A stretch of DNA of 64,000 bases from the NCBI GenBank assembly GCA_046081125.1, contig JBJTVH010000026.1, positions 1 to 64,000 on the forward strand, given 5' to 3'. Positions 42,588 to 51,020 of this stretch are shown piece by piece. The translations under genes and the position numbers were made by a program. Under the pieces are notes generated by a model. That model saw only the letters and a program-made list of their open reading frames with translations, ran no database searches and was not told the origin of the DNA. The DNA is from JBEIFW01 sp046081125 (GTDB lineage: Bacteria > Actinomycetota > Acidimicrobiia > Acidimicrobiales > Ilumatobacteraceae). Numbering within the stretch: position 1 is the first letter of the stretch; every line of letters starts with the position of its first letter.

Positions 42588-42878
42588 TCAGGTGCGACGG
42601 AACACGACGCCGTGCCCGCCCTCGGGGTAGGTCCAGGTGATCGCCCCCTGCGTGTTGCACACGAGGTAGCACGTGCCGCACTCGAAGCACTGCTCGTAGT
42701 TGAACAGGATGCCCCCGTCGGACACCGGCACGAACAGGTTGGCCGGGCACGCCACCACGCAGGCCTTGGTGGTGCATCCGCGGCAGGCGTCGCCGTCGAC
42801 GGTGATGTGGGCCCGTTCGTGGACCCGGAACTCGACGCTGCTCATGCGCCGCTCGAAGCTGACTTCGGACCACGTCAT
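42588..42878 (-). CDS. fixX: FixX-like ferredoxin
   Basis: The 96-residue protein has CRGCTTKACVVACP and CFECGTCYLVCN, two iron-sulfur motifs with eight cysteines, and ITWTYPEGGHGVVFR, all typical of FixX. It would pass electrons from the FixC-like flavoprotein toward quinone. The ATG overlaps the fixC stop (ATGA). The GHGVVF end matches FixX. Confidence 0.92.
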   Translation of the reverse strand: MTWSEVSFERRMSSVEFRVHERAHITVDGDACRGCTTKACVVACPANLFVPVSDGGILFNYEQCFECGTCYLVCNTQGAITWTYPEGGHGVVFRRT

Positions 42879-44173
42879 CCGAAGGTCCTCCCGCCGGTCC
42901 AGGCGTCACGGGCGAGGTCGCGCAGGCGCACGCCGGCTCGGCGCGCTTCGCTGCGCACGATGCGGCGCAACCCGGGCTTGGGTCGCGGGTTGTCGACCTG
43001 GAACACCCGCTCGGCGATCCCGCACACCAGCCCCGGGTACTGCTGCTGCACGCGGTCCGACAGCACCAGATGGGGCGCGGCGCGCAGCTTGCGGTGGTCG
43101 CGCAGCACGAAGTTGCCCTCGAGACGGGCCCGGTATCCCGCGAGCCCGGCGGCCGAGGTGTCGTTGCGCCGCAGCGCCGTGGCCGCCGCCTGCCCGGCCG
43201 CAATCCCCGACCCCATTGCGAAGTTGACCCCCTCCAGCCAGATGCCGGCGGCCAGGCACAGCGCCGCGGCGTCGCCGGCCACGAGGATCCCGTCGCCGGA
43301 CAGCGTCGGCACCATGTCGTATCCGCCTTCGGGGATCACGTGGGCCGACCATTCCTTGATCTCGCCGCCCTCCACGAGCGGGGCGATGGCCGGGTGCTGC
43401 TTGAGCAGGCCGACGAGCTCTTCGGGCCGCCGGCGCTGGGCGGCGAGCGCCGGCAACTTCAGCACCAGGCCGACCGCGATCGTGTCGAGGTTGGTGTAGA
43501 CGAATCCGCCGCCGGGGATGCCCTGGGTGCAGCCGAGGATCTCGATGTCGACCCCATGGCGGCCCCGCACGCCGAACCGCTCGTCGATCACCTCCTTGGG
43601 CAGCGCCAGGGTTTCCTTCACGCCGAGCGTGTAGTTGGCCGGATCGACCGGGCCGTACAGGCCGGCCTCTTTCGCCAGGAACGAGTTCACCCCGTCACAC
43701 GCGATCACGACCGGGGCGGTGAGCTCGCCGTCGGGCCGGTCGGTGCGCACGCCCACGACGCGGTCGCCGTCGCGCAGCAACCCGGTGACCGTGGTGGAAC
43801 ACAGGAGCTGGGCCCCTTCCGCCTCGGCCTTGCCGGCCAACCAGGCGTCCCAGTCGGGCCGGTACGCGGTGGCCCCGTTGTAGGGCGCCTCGCCCCAGGC
43901 CTCGGTGCGGTAGTCGATCGTCAGGGCCTGGGTGCCGGTCATCACCATGGTCTGGCGCCGGGTCACCCATCGCTGGACGGGCGCCTCCTCCCACCACGAC
44001 GGCAACAGATCGTCGAGCACCCGGGGATACACGACGCCGCCGTACATGTTCTTCGCCCCCGGGAACGGGCCCCGCTCGACGAGCACCACGGAACGCCCGG
44101 CGCGCGCCAGGGTGAGCGCAGCGCACGAGCCGGCAGGGCCAGCCCCTACGACGATCGCGTCGACGTCGGGCAT
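42875..44173 (-). CDS. fixC: FixC-like ETF-quinone oxidoreductase
   Basis: The 432-residue flavoprotein has VDAIVVGAGPAGSCAALTLA at the N-terminus, PGAKNMYGGVVYPRVLDDLLP, and GDGILVAGDAAALCLAAGIWLEG for FAD binding. It takes electrons from the ETF and, with FixX, reduces quinone. A TAGCCT hexamer 6 nt before ATG 44173 may give an internal leaderless promoter. It is 9 bp after the small upstream gene. Confidence 0.93.
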   Translation of the reverse strand: MPDVDAIVVGAGPAGSCAALTLARAGRSVVLVERGPFPGAKNMYGGVVYPRVLDDLLPSWWEEAPVQRWVTRRQTMVMTGTQALTIDYRTEAWGEAPYNGATAYRPDWDAWLAGKAEAEGAQLLCSTTVTGLLRDGDRVVGVRTDRPDGELTAPVVIACDGVNSFLAKEAGLYGPVDPANYTLGVKETLALPKEVIDERFGVRGRHGVDIEILGCTQGIPGGGFVYTNLDTIAVGLVLKLPALAAQRRRPEELVGLLKQHPAIAPLVEGGEIKEWSAHVIPEGGYDMVPTLSGDGILVAGDAAALCLAAGIWLEGVNFAMGSGIAAGQAAATALRRNDTSAAGLAGYRARLEGNFVLRDHRKLRAAPHLVLSDRVQQQYPGLVCGIAERVFQVDNPRPKPGLRRIVRSEARRAGVRLRDLARDAWTGGRTFG

Positions 44174-44179
44174 GGCTGC

Positions 44180-44185
44180 AGGCTA
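44180..44185 (-). promoter_or_regulatory. Leaderless -10 element before fixC
   Basis: TAGCCT on the minus strand ends 6 nt before ATG 44173. It overlaps the 3' end of the small upstream gene. Confidence 0.4.
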
Positions 44186-44446
44186 CGAGGGGCGCGCCGC
44201 TCGGTCGAAGGCGACGGCGGCGTCGTGTGCCACGGCGAGGCGGGCGGCGAGTTCGCCGTCGGCCTGCGCGAGCGTGCCGAGGTCGCCCTCGCCGTCGAAG
44301 GCGGCGAAGTATCGGGACGCGGCTCGAGCGTCGTTGCGGCGGGCCAGCGCGAGCAGGGTCGTGCACCAGCGCGCCCAGTCGTCGTGTCCGGTGGCGGCGA
44401 GTTGCTCGCGCACGGCGTCGAGCGCTGCGACGAACGGCTCGTTCAC
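44183..44446 (-). CDS. Small conserved-looking protein between etfA and fixC
   Basis: The 87-residue product (start VNEPFVAALDAVREQLAATG) is predicted mostly helical, with DDWARWCTTLLALARRNDARAASRYFAAFDGEG and a C-terminal Ala-rich helix. No family is recognised. It overlaps the etfA stop by 4 bp (GTGA). Its place in the ETF operon suggests a role in that electron chain. Confidence 0.65.
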   Translation of the reverse strand: MNEPFVAALDAVREQLAATGHDDWARWCTTLLALARRNDARAASRYFAAFDGEGDLGTLAQADGELAARLAVAHDAAVAFDRAARPS

Positions 44447-45366
44447 GGGGTCCCGTCCCGCAAGCCCAGACGGGCGCCGAGTTCGTCGAGCGTGGCGTTG
44501 GCGTCCGCGACGATCGGGACGTCGGCGAGCTGCATCATCGGGCACGCCGGATCGGTGTTCACGCTGATCACGATCTCGGGCTGACCGAGGCCACTGGTGT
44601 GCTGCACGGCGCCGCTCACCCCGAACGCCACGTACAACCGGGGGGCGACGACCACCCCGGTGGTGCCGATCTGGCGGCTGTGGGACACCCAGCCCCGGTC
44701 GGTGATCACCCGCGTCGCTCCCATCGACGCGTCGAGCGCGGTGGCGACCTCGGCCAGCAGGGCGAACCGCTCGGCGCCGTCGAGCCCGGCGCCCCCACCG
44801 AGGATCCGGGGCGCTTCGGCGAGGTCCATCGTGGCCACGTCGGGCGGGAGCACCCCGACGGTGACGGCATCGGCAACGGCGGGCCCATGCTCGGGCTCGA
44901 TCAGCCGGAGCGAAGGCGGGGGGCCCGAGGGGGTCACCGCACCCCGGACACCGGGCTGCAGGGTGGCGACGAACGGTCCGCCGACGTGGACGTCTTCGAG
45001 CGCGAGGCCGCCCCAGCGGGACAGTTCGGCGCCGTCGGGTCGGATGCGAAGGGCGCCGGCCAGCATCGGGCGGCCGAGCGCAGCTGCCAGGCGCGGGGCG
45101 AGATCGCGCCCGTCGGGCGAGGCCGGGAGCACCACGACCTGCGCCGACTCGACGTGCGGCGCGAGCGCCGCCGCCCAGGCGCCGGGGGCGAAACCGTCCG
45201 TTTCCCAGGCGACGACGTCGTGTGCGACACCGGCGAGCGCAGCCGCCGCGGCGCTCACCCCGGATCCCAAGAGCAGCACGGCCCCGTTGCACTCGGCGAC
45301 CGCCTCGGCCCCACCGGCGGGCAGGATCCCGTCGCGCACGCAGACGACGGCGAGCAGTCCGGACAC
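44443..45366 (-). CDS. etfA: Electron transfer flavoprotein alpha subunit (mycofactocin-associated type)
   Basis: EtfA binds FAD and pairs with EtfB. The 307-residue protein has ATRVITDRGWVSHSRQIGTTG and VAPRLYVAFGVSGAVQHTSGLG with ISVNTDPACPMMQLADVPIVAD, the canonical FAD domain. A TAGCCT hexamer 7 nt before GTG 45366 suggests a leaderless operon promoter. It leads the etfA-small protein-fixC-fixX-etfB-mftF operon. Confidence 0.9.
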   Translation of the reverse strand: MSGLLAVVCVRDGILPAGGAEAVAECNGAVLLLGSGVSAAAAALAGVAHDVVAWETDGFAPGAWAAALAPHVESAQVVVLPASPDGRDLAPRLAAALGRPMLAGALRIRPDGAELSRWGGLALEDVHVGGPFVATLQPGVRGAVTPSGPPPSLRLIEPEHGPAVADAVTVGVLPPDVATMDLAEAPRILGGGAGLDGAERFALLAEVATALDASMGATRVITDRGWVSHSRQIGTTGVVVAPRLYVAFGVSGAVQHTSGLGQPEIVISVNTDPACPMMQLADVPIVADANATLDELGARLGLRDGTP

Positions 45367-45373
45367 CCCCGGG

Positions 45374-45379
45374 AGGCTA
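45374..45379 (-). promoter_or_regulatory. Leaderless -10 element of the ETF operon
   Basis: TAGCCT on the minus strand ends 7 nt before GTG 45366, with no Shine-Dalgarno sequence. Confidence 0.5.
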
Positions 45380-45420
45380 GGGGGCCGCGAGGCCGGATCG
45401 CCTGTTCGGGCGACGCGTGC

Positions 45421-46383
45421 TCAGACCCGGGTGAACGAGGCGAGCACGGCGCCCGCGGCGTCGTACAGCGACAGCGTCGTGCCTTCGACGGACCAGGCGG
45501 CGGTGTGCTCTAGCGCTCGGGCGAAGGCCTCGGCTCGGGCCATGACCACCGGTTCGCAGGCCATCCTCGTGCTGGCCAGCGGCCCGAACCGCAACGGGGC
45601 GCGGCCGCTGCTGGTGCTCGATCCCGTGTCGAGTCCCGGTTCGGTGCCGGTGCTCGTGCCCATGAACCGGTTGCAGCCGTCGGAGCCCGACACGGTGCCG
45701 TCGGAGCCGATGGTCATCGTGACGGCGCGGTCGCCGGCGCCGATCGAACTCGTCTCGGGGCGCCCGCCGGCACCCGTCCCGACGAGGTTCGAGAGCCGCC
45801 AGGTGCCGGCCGGCGTCGAGCGCTCGGCGACCCGGCGGATCGCCTCGACGACGCGCACCATGTTCGGGCCGTGCTCACCGACGCGCCGCTCCAGGATCCG
45901 TGGCTCCTTGTCGGGCATCCGTTCGATCGCCGGGGTCAGCCCCGACGGTCCGGGGCCGATCCGGCACCGGTAGGCGAGCCGGGTGCCGGTCGGCGTCGGC
46001 GTCAACGAGAACCACCACTGGGCACCGGGGTGATCGGGATCGGTGGTGACCCAGCCGAACTCGCGCTCGGGCAGGTACCGGTGGACGAAGCAGCGCACCT
46101 CCCACTCACCGATCGCCGGGTGCCGATTGCGCCCGACGAACACGGCGCCGAGCGCGGGCCCGGCCGGCCGGCCGGATTCGGGCGCTGCGGGTTCCCACCG
46201 GGCCCCGAGAAACTCCTCGCTGCGATCGGCGCCGAAGGAGATGTCGGTGACGATCGCCCAGACCGCCGCCGGCGGCGCTGCGATGTCGGCCTCGACGAGT
46301 GCCCCGGGCCCGTCGGCCAGGCACGGTGGCTCGCTCGGCCCGCTCGCCCAGATGGCCTGCCAGCCGATCGCCTCGCCGGTCAT
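45421..46383 (-). CDS. SRPBCC-META fusion protein
   Basis: The 320-residue protein begins with an SRPBCC domain (~30-185): ADIAAPPAAVWAIVTDISFG and AVFVGRNRHPAIGEWEVRCFV. The rest is a META domain (TWRLSNLVG, VTMTIGSDGTVSGSDGCNRFMG, STRMACEPVVMARAEAFARAL). The SRPBCC half is a clear relative of the one fused to nitroreductase at 30749-31939. ATG 46383 lies 13 bp after the LLM gene. Confidence 0.87.
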   Translation of the reverse strand: MTGEAIGWQAIWASGPSEPPCLADGPGALVEADIAAPPAAVWAIVTDISFGADRSEEFLGARWEPAAPESGRPAGPALGAVFVGRNRHPAIGEWEVRCFVHRYLPEREFGWVTTDPDHPGAQWWFSLTPTPTGTRLAYRCRIGPGPSGLTPAIERMPDKEPRILERRVGEHGPNMVRVVEAIRRVAERSTPAGTWRLSNLVGTGAGGRPETSSIGAGDRAVTMTIGSDGTVSGSDGCNRFMGTSTGTEPGLDTGSSTSSGRAPLRFGPLASTRMACEPVVMARAEAFARALEHTAAWSVEGTTLSLYDAAGAVLASFTRV

Positions 46384-46396
46384 GATTCGCTCCCGG

Positions 46397-47449
46397 TCAT
46401 GATTCGGCGGCAACGGCGCGCACGAGGTCGATGGCCCGGGCGAGGGTGTCGAGGCGCTCGGAGACGGTCGCGCCCTCCGGTTGCAGCCGCAACGTGGTCA
46501 CCCCGGCCCGCTTGTAGGCCCGGATGCGTTCGCTCACGTGGGCGTCGTCGCCGAGGAACGTCGTGCGCACGACCATCTCGTCGGGCACCGCGGCGATGGC
46601 GGCGTCACGATCGCCACCGAGCCACAGCGCCGCGATGCGCTCGCAGTCCTCCTCGTAACCGGCGCGCTGGAACGCTGCCCGGTAGAAGTTCGCCTGGCGC
46701 GAGCCCATGGCGCCGACGGGGAACGCAACGCCGGCGCGGTACTGCGGCAGCAACCGTTCGAGGTCGCCGAAGGCCACCGAGCCGCCCGCCTGCACGTCGA
46801 CGCTCGTGTCCGGGCGCCCTGCGGCGGCCTGTCCTGCCCGGATCGGTTCGAGCAGTACGTCGGCGGCCTCGGGGATGAAGCTCGTGCCGACCCACCCGTC
46901 GGACGCCTCACCGGTGTACCGCAACGCGGCGGGCCCGAGCGTGGCCAGGTAGATCGGGATCCGGTCGTTGCCGGGCTGGGCGAGCCGCAGCGCCTTGCCG
47001 TCCCCGCCCGGCAGAGGCAGCCGGTGGTGGCGACCCGGGTAGGCCATCTTCTCGCCGGCGAAGGCGAGCCGGACGATGTCGACGTGCTCGCGCAGGCGCT
47101 CGAGCGGATGGGCGAACGGCACGCCTTGCAGTCCCTCGACGACCTGGGGGCCCGACACGCCGAGGCCGAGCACGAACCGGTCGTCGCTCACCGCGGCGAG
47201 GGTGAGAGCGGTCATGGCGGTCATGGACGGCACGCGCGCCGAGATCTGCATGATGCCGGTGCACAGCCGGATCCGGTCGGTGACGGCGGCCAGGTAGGCG
47301 AGCGGTACGACGGCGTCCTGGCCCCAGGCCTCGGCTGACCAGACGTCGTCGACCCCCAGCCTTTCGGCCTCACGGACGAAGGCGACCTGCTCGTCCCAGT
47401 CCCGGCGGCGGCCCGATGCGGCCCCGCCGATGGCGATCGAAGTGCGCAT
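46397..47449 (-). CDS. LLM class F420-dependent oxidoreductase
   Basis: The 350-residue luciferase-like TIM barrel begins TSIAIGGAASGRRRDWDEQVAFVREAERLGVDDVWSAEAWG and has RIRLCTGIMQISARVPSMTAM, FVLGLGVSGPQVVEG and GVTTLRLQP. Such enzymes use F420 (or FMN) to reduce or oxidise substrates. TACGGT ends 6 nt before ATG 47449, which suggests a leaderless start. It diverges from the VOC gene. Confidence 0.92.
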   Translation of the reverse strand: MRTSIAIGGAASGRRRDWDEQVAFVREAERLGVDDVWSAEAWGQDAVVPLAYLAAVTDRIRLCTGIMQISARVPSMTAMTALTLAAVSDDRFVLGLGVSGPQVVEGLQGVPFAHPLERLREHVDIVRLAFAGEKMAYPGRHHRLPLPGGDGKALRLAQPGNDRIPIYLATLGPAALRYTGEASDGWVGTSFIPEAADVLLEPIRAGQAAAGRPDTSVDVQAGGSVAFGDLERLLPQYRAGVAFPVGAMGSRQANFYRAAFQRAGYEEDCERIAALWLGGDRDAAIAAVPDEMVVRTTFLGDDAHVSERIRAYKRAGVTTLRLQPEGATVSERLDTLARAIDLVRAVAAES

Positions 47450-47455
47450 GCCGGG

Positions 47456-47461
47456 ACCGTA
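47456..47461 (-). promoter_or_regulatory. Leaderless -10 element of the LLM gene
   Basis: TACGGT on the minus strand ends 6 nt before ATG 47449. Confidence 0.45.
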
Positions 47462-47514
47462 CCCGGCTGCGGCGGCGATGACCTTCGGCCCTGGGTGCCC
47501 GGGCAACGCCGCGG

Positions 47515-47520
47515 TAACGT
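47515..47520 (+). promoter_or_regulatory. Leaderless -10 element of the VOC gene
   Basis: TAACGT preceded by GG ends 7 nt before ATG 47528. The divergent partner TACGGT is 53 bp away. Confidence 0.5.
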
Positions 47521-47527
47521 GACGGCC

Positions 47528-48289
47528 ATGTCGAGCACTTCTCTCGCCGGCCGCCCCGTCTGGGTCGATCTCGCCACCCCGGATCCCGATGCTGCGGCCC
47601 GGTTCTACGCGGCGCTGCTCGGATGGTCGATCGAGGCCTCGATGACACCCGCGGGGCGATACGTGATCGGTTCGGTCGCCCAGGGTCCGGCTGCGGGGAT
47701 GATGGCGCCGGATCCCCCGGGGATTCCTCCGTCGTGGACCGTGTTGTTCAAGGTGGAGGACCTCGACGACGCCTGCGCCCGGGCCGGTGCGGCGGGTGCG
47801 ACCGTGCTGCATCCGCCGATGGCCATTCCCGGCGGCGACCGGTGCGCCATTCTCGCCGACCCGGCCGGCGCGGTCGTCGGGCTGATGGACACCGCGCAGC
47901 CGATGGCGTGGGGTGCCCGCGGTGCGGTCGGGTGGGTGGAGACGCAGAGCCGCGACGTCGCCGCCTCTCGGGCGTTCTACGCGACCGTGCTGTCGTGGAC
48001 GGCCCGGCCGGGCGACGCCGGGACCGACGCCGGGACCGACGCCGGATACCAGATGTTCCACCTCGACGGGGTGCCGGTCGCCGGGCTGATGGCCACCCCA
48101 CCGGAGGTGCCGTCCGAGGTGCCGTCCGCGTGGCTCGTGTACTTCGCCGTCGCCGACGTCGACGCCGCGACGGCCGAGGCCGCGCGCGCCGGCGGCACGG
48201 TGCTCGTCACCCCGATGACCGTGGCGGACATGCGGTTCGCCGTGTTGGCCGACCCGGCCGGGGCCGTGTTCGGGTTGCTGCAGGCTTAG
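47528..48289 (+). CDS. VOC family protein with two glyoxalase-like halves
   Basis: The 253-residue protein has two VOC modules. Each half starts with VDLATPDPDAAARFYAALLGW or VETQSRDVAASRAFYATVLSW and ends with CAILADPAGAVVGLM or FAVLADPAGAVFGLL. The family includes glyoxalases, dioxygenases and antibiotic-resistance proteins. The second module contains small tandem repeats (GTDAGTDAG, EVPSEVPS). It overlaps the convergent VWA gene by 4 bp. Confidence 0.9.
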   Translation: MSSTSLAGRPVWVDLATPDPDAAARFYAALLGWSIEASMTPAGRYVIGSVAQGPAAGMMAPDPPGIPPSWTVLFKVEDLDDACARAGAAGATVLHPPMAIPGGDRCAILADPAGAVVGLMDTAQPMAWGARGAVGWVETQSRDVAASRAFYATVLSWTARPGDAGTDAGTDAGYQMFHLDGVPVAGLMATPPEVPSEVPSAWLVYFAVADVDAATAEAARAGGTVLVTPMTVADMRFAVLADPAGAVFGLLQA

Positions 48290-50121
48290 CGACGGTTGAG
48301 CGTCAGGGTCCGGTACAGCTTGGCGAGCTCGCCGGGGAGCTGATGCACCTCGTCGATCACCAGGTAGCGCTCGTCGGCGCACATGTGCCGGAGGTAATCG
48401 TTGCCGGCCGGGTCGACGGTGATGCAGAAGGTTTCCACCCCCACCCGGGCCGCCTCCTCGAGCGCCTTGGCGGTGTCGGCGATCCCGTAGTGCTTGTCGG
48501 TGCGGTCCGGGCCGTAGTCGCTGTCCTGCGGGTAGCCGTCGGAGACGACCACGAGCAACCGCACGCGGGCCGGATGCCGTTGGAGCCGTTGGGTGGCGTG
48601 GCGGATCGCGGGGCCCATACGGGTGTAGCGGCGGGGCTGCATCGCTGCGAGCCGCGCCCAGGTGCGTGACGACACCGCTTCGTGGAGGTCCTTGGCGACG
48701 TAGAACTCGACGTCCTCGCGACCCGAGCCGCTGAAGCCGTAGAGCGCGTGCTCGTCGCCGAGCGCCGACAGCGCGTCGCACATCAGCGCGAGCGACTCCT
48801 TGGCCACGTCGAGCACCGTGCGGTTCGGTGCCGCAGGCGGTTCGGACAGGTCCCACGACAGCGCCGGATACCCCTCGTCAGGGTTGACCGGCGCAGGTGG
48901 CATCGGTGGCGGCGCCTCAGGGTCGAGCACCGGGGTGGAGGTGGACGCGCTCATGTCGAGCAGGAACGCAGCGGCCACCTCGCGCGCGGCGCGCTCGCGC
49001 CGGATGTGGAGCCGCTCGTCGTCGACGATCCCCCGCCGCCGGTCCACGAGCGAGCCGATGACGGCATCGAGGTCGAGTTCCGCGCCGTCGGGCTCGCGGT
49101 GGCGGCGTCGGAACGAGTCCGCGGCGATCCGGCGGAACTGCCGGCGGACCTGGCGAGCGAGTGCGGCGTGACGCCGGCGCACGTCGACCACGAAGTCGGG
49201 ATCGCCACCTTCGAGCGGTCGCTCGCTTACCCGGCACCAGGCCGGCAGGTAGCGGCCTGAGCGGTAGTCCCACTCGTCGTACAGCGTGCTGCGGCGCCCG
49301 GTGATCACGTCCCGGCTCGATCGCCCGGCGCGCGCCCGGGCGTCGAGGCCGTCGACACGTTCGGTGGCAGCACCGCGTCGGGGGGCGAAGGTGGGCAGGT
49401 CGAGCCCGGCGCCGGCGCCGTCGGCCTGGGTGCCCGACCCGATGTCATCGACGTCGCCAGGCGCGCCGTCGAGGTCGTAGAGCAGGGGATCGAGCGTGCC
49501 GGGCGGGTCGTCGCCGCCGCCAGAGGTTTCGAGCTCAACACGAGACGACGCTCGGTCCGGGTCGCTCTCGAGCTCGAGTTCGGACGGGTCGAGCGGCACC
49601 ACGGCGGCGACGGCCGGGCACAGGGCCAGTGCGAGTTCGGCGACGTCGGTGACGCTCCAGCGGTGCAGGCCTCCCTGGGCCACGAGGTGGGCGACCGAGG
49701 CGGCGGTCGCCGCCGGCGGCCGGGGAAGGGAATCCGCTGCGGCGGCGACATCGGCGCGGGCGCCGGGGAACCGGCGGGCCACGAGCACGTCGAGGCGGCA
49801 TTCCTCGAGCGCAGCGAAGGTCTCGGCGAGGCCGGGGCGATCGGGGTGATCGCGCACGAACGCGGCCGGATCGAAGGCCCGGGTGCCGAACAGCTCGTAG
49901 GCGGCCTGGTGCAGCACGGCGTGGCGGTAGGCCCGCCGGTCGTCGGCCCGGCCCTCGATCGTCGGCGGCAGCACGACGGTGGTGGCGCCGCCGAGCGTGC
50001 TCAGCGGCCGGCGGCCGGAGCCGGGTTGGGTCTCGTCGACGTCGAACCGGGCCGGTTCCCCGAGCAGGGCCTCGGCGAACAGGGCGAGGGCCCGTTGGAT
50101 CGATGCGAACGCAACGGTCAC
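48286..50121 (-). CDS. norD: NorD-like VWA-domain protein
   Basis: The 611-residue protein is a NorD/CbbO-type partner of a MoxR AAA+ ATPase. The C-terminal VWA domain has the MIDAS motif DMSAST, RRYTRMGPAIRHATQRL and LLVVVSDGYPQDSDY. The N-terminal part is acidic and variable. Pairs of this type activate nitric oxide reductase (NorD) or Rubisco (CbbO); neither enzyme is present here. GTG overlaps the norQ stop by 4 bp. Confidence 0.88.
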   Translation of the reverse strand: MTVAFASIQRALALFAEALLGEPARFDVDETQPGSGRRPLSTLGGATTVVLPPTIEGRADDRRAYRHAVLHQAAYELFGTRAFDPAAFVRDHPDRPGLAETFAALEECRLDVLVARRFPGARADVAAAADSLPRPPAATAASVAHLVAQGGLHRWSVTDVAELALALCPAVAAVVPLDPSELELESDPDRASSRVELETSGGGDDPPGTLDPLLYDLDGAPGDVDDIGSGTQADGAGAGLDLPTFAPRRGAATERVDGLDARARAGRSSRDVITGRRSTLYDEWDYRSGRYLPAWCRVSERPLEGGDPDFVVDVRRRHAALARQVRRQFRRIAADSFRRRHREPDGAELDLDAVIGSLVDRRRGIVDDERLHIRRERAAREVAAAFLLDMSASTSTPVLDPEAPPPMPPAPVNPDEGYPALSWDLSEPPAAPNRTVLDVAKESLALMCDALSALGDEHALYGFSGSGREDVEFYVAKDLHEAVSSRTWARLAAMQPRRYTRMGPAIRHATQRLQRHPARVRLLVVVSDGYPQDSDYGPDRTDKHYGIADTAKALEEAARVGVETFCITVDPAGNDYLRHMCADERYLVIDEVHQLPGELAKLYRTLTLNRR

Positions 50122-50942
50122 GGCAGGACGACGTCGACGATGTCGGCGACGGCCTGCTGGACGTCGACGTCATCGGTGACGGCGCGGACGATGGCGGCAT
50201 CGCACGCGCGTCGGGCCTCGATGCCCTGCGCCGTGAGTTGCGCCGCGTACACGAGGAGGCGGGTGCTGACCCCCTCTTCGAACCCGTGCTCCCGCAGCGC
50301 CCGCACGCGGATCCCGATCTCGGCGAGGTGTTCGGCCATCGCGGCCTCGACGCCACCTTCGTGGGCGATGATCGTCGCTTCGACCGCCGGCGCCGGGTAA
50401 TCGAACTCGATGCTCACGAACCGTTGGCGGGTCGAGGGCTTCAGGTCCTTGAGGACGCTCTGGTAACCGGGGTTATACGAGATGACGAGCAGGAACCCGG
50501 GATGGGCCTCGAGCACCTCGCCGGTCTTCTCGATCGGCAACTGTCGCCGATGGTCGGTGAGCGAATGGATGACGACGGTGGTGTCTTTGCGGGCTTCGAC
50601 CACCTCGTCGAGGTAGCAGATCGATCCCCGCCGGGCGGCCCGGGTGAGCGGACCGTCGATCCAGACCGTGTCGTTCCCGACCAGCAGGTATCGCCCGACG
50701 AGATCGGTGGCGGTGAGGTCCTCATGGCAGGCCACGGTGGTGAGCGCCGCAGCGCCCGTGTGGCCTCCGGGCCGCAGCCGCCAGGCCATGTGCTCGACGA
50801 ACCGGGTCTTGCCACATCCCGTCGGACCCTTCAGCAACACCGGGAGCCGGGCGGCGTAGGCGGCTTCGAAGGTGGCCACCTCGTCGCCCACCGGGAGATA
50901 CCAGGGAGCCTCCGGCTCCGGACCGTCGGCTCCGTCGTGCAT
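50118..50942 (-). CDS. norQ: NorQ/CbbQ-like AAA+ MoxR ATPase
   Basis: The 274-residue ATPase has VLLKGPTGCGKTRFVEHMAWRL (Walker A), ICYLDEVVEARKDTTVVIHSLTDHRR (Walker B and after) and VISYNPGYQSVLKDLKPSTRQRFVSI, typical of CbbQ/NorQ. With the VWA partner it should remodel or activate a metalloenzyme. TACCAT ends 8 nt before ATG 50942. The substrate enzyme is not next door. Confidence 0.92.
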   Translation of the reverse strand: MHDGADGPEPEAPWYLPVGDEVATFEAAYAARLPVLLKGPTGCGKTRFVEHMAWRLRPGGHTGAAALTTVACHEDLTATDLVGRYLLVGNDTVWIDGPLTRAARRGSICYLDEVVEARKDTTVVIHSLTDHRRQLPIEKTGEVLEAHPGFLLVISYNPGYQSVLKDLKPSTRQRFVSIEFDYPAPAVEATIIAHEGGVEAAMAEHLAEIGIRVRALREHGFEEGVSTRLLVYAAQLTAQGIEARRACDAAIVRAVTDDVDVQQAVADIVDVVLP

Positions 50943-50950
50943 CGGGCGGG

Positions 50951-50956
50951 ATGGTA
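50951..50956 (-). promoter_or_regulatory. Leaderless -10 element of norQD
   Basis: TACCAT on the minus strand ends 8 nt before ATG 50942. A single GGTACC overlaps it, without a 20-bp partner. Confidence 0.4.
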
Positions 50957-51020
50957 CCGGCGGCGTCCGGCAGCGTCCGTGCCGGCGGTACGGTCGGGTG
51001 CAGCAGTGAGGGGGGCTTCG

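Noticed and set aside
40350..45366. A complete mycofactocin biosynthesis cluster
   Set aside because: No MftA peptide, radical-SAM MftC or MftD/E homologue is present; only the glycosyltransferase and ETF genes are.
48007..48130. Tandem 12-bp repeats in the VOC gene
   Set aside because: They keep the reading frame and only duplicate GTDA and EVPS; a simple slippage product.
50951..50956. Single GGTACC near norQ as a TetR operator
   Set aside because: It lacks the partner 20 bp away. Single GGTACC sites also occur inside coding regions by chance.
50103..51020. Upstream extension of the CaiB gene
   Set aside because: The added part lies opposite norQ and has no CoA-transferase features; GAGGGGGG marks ATG 51021.
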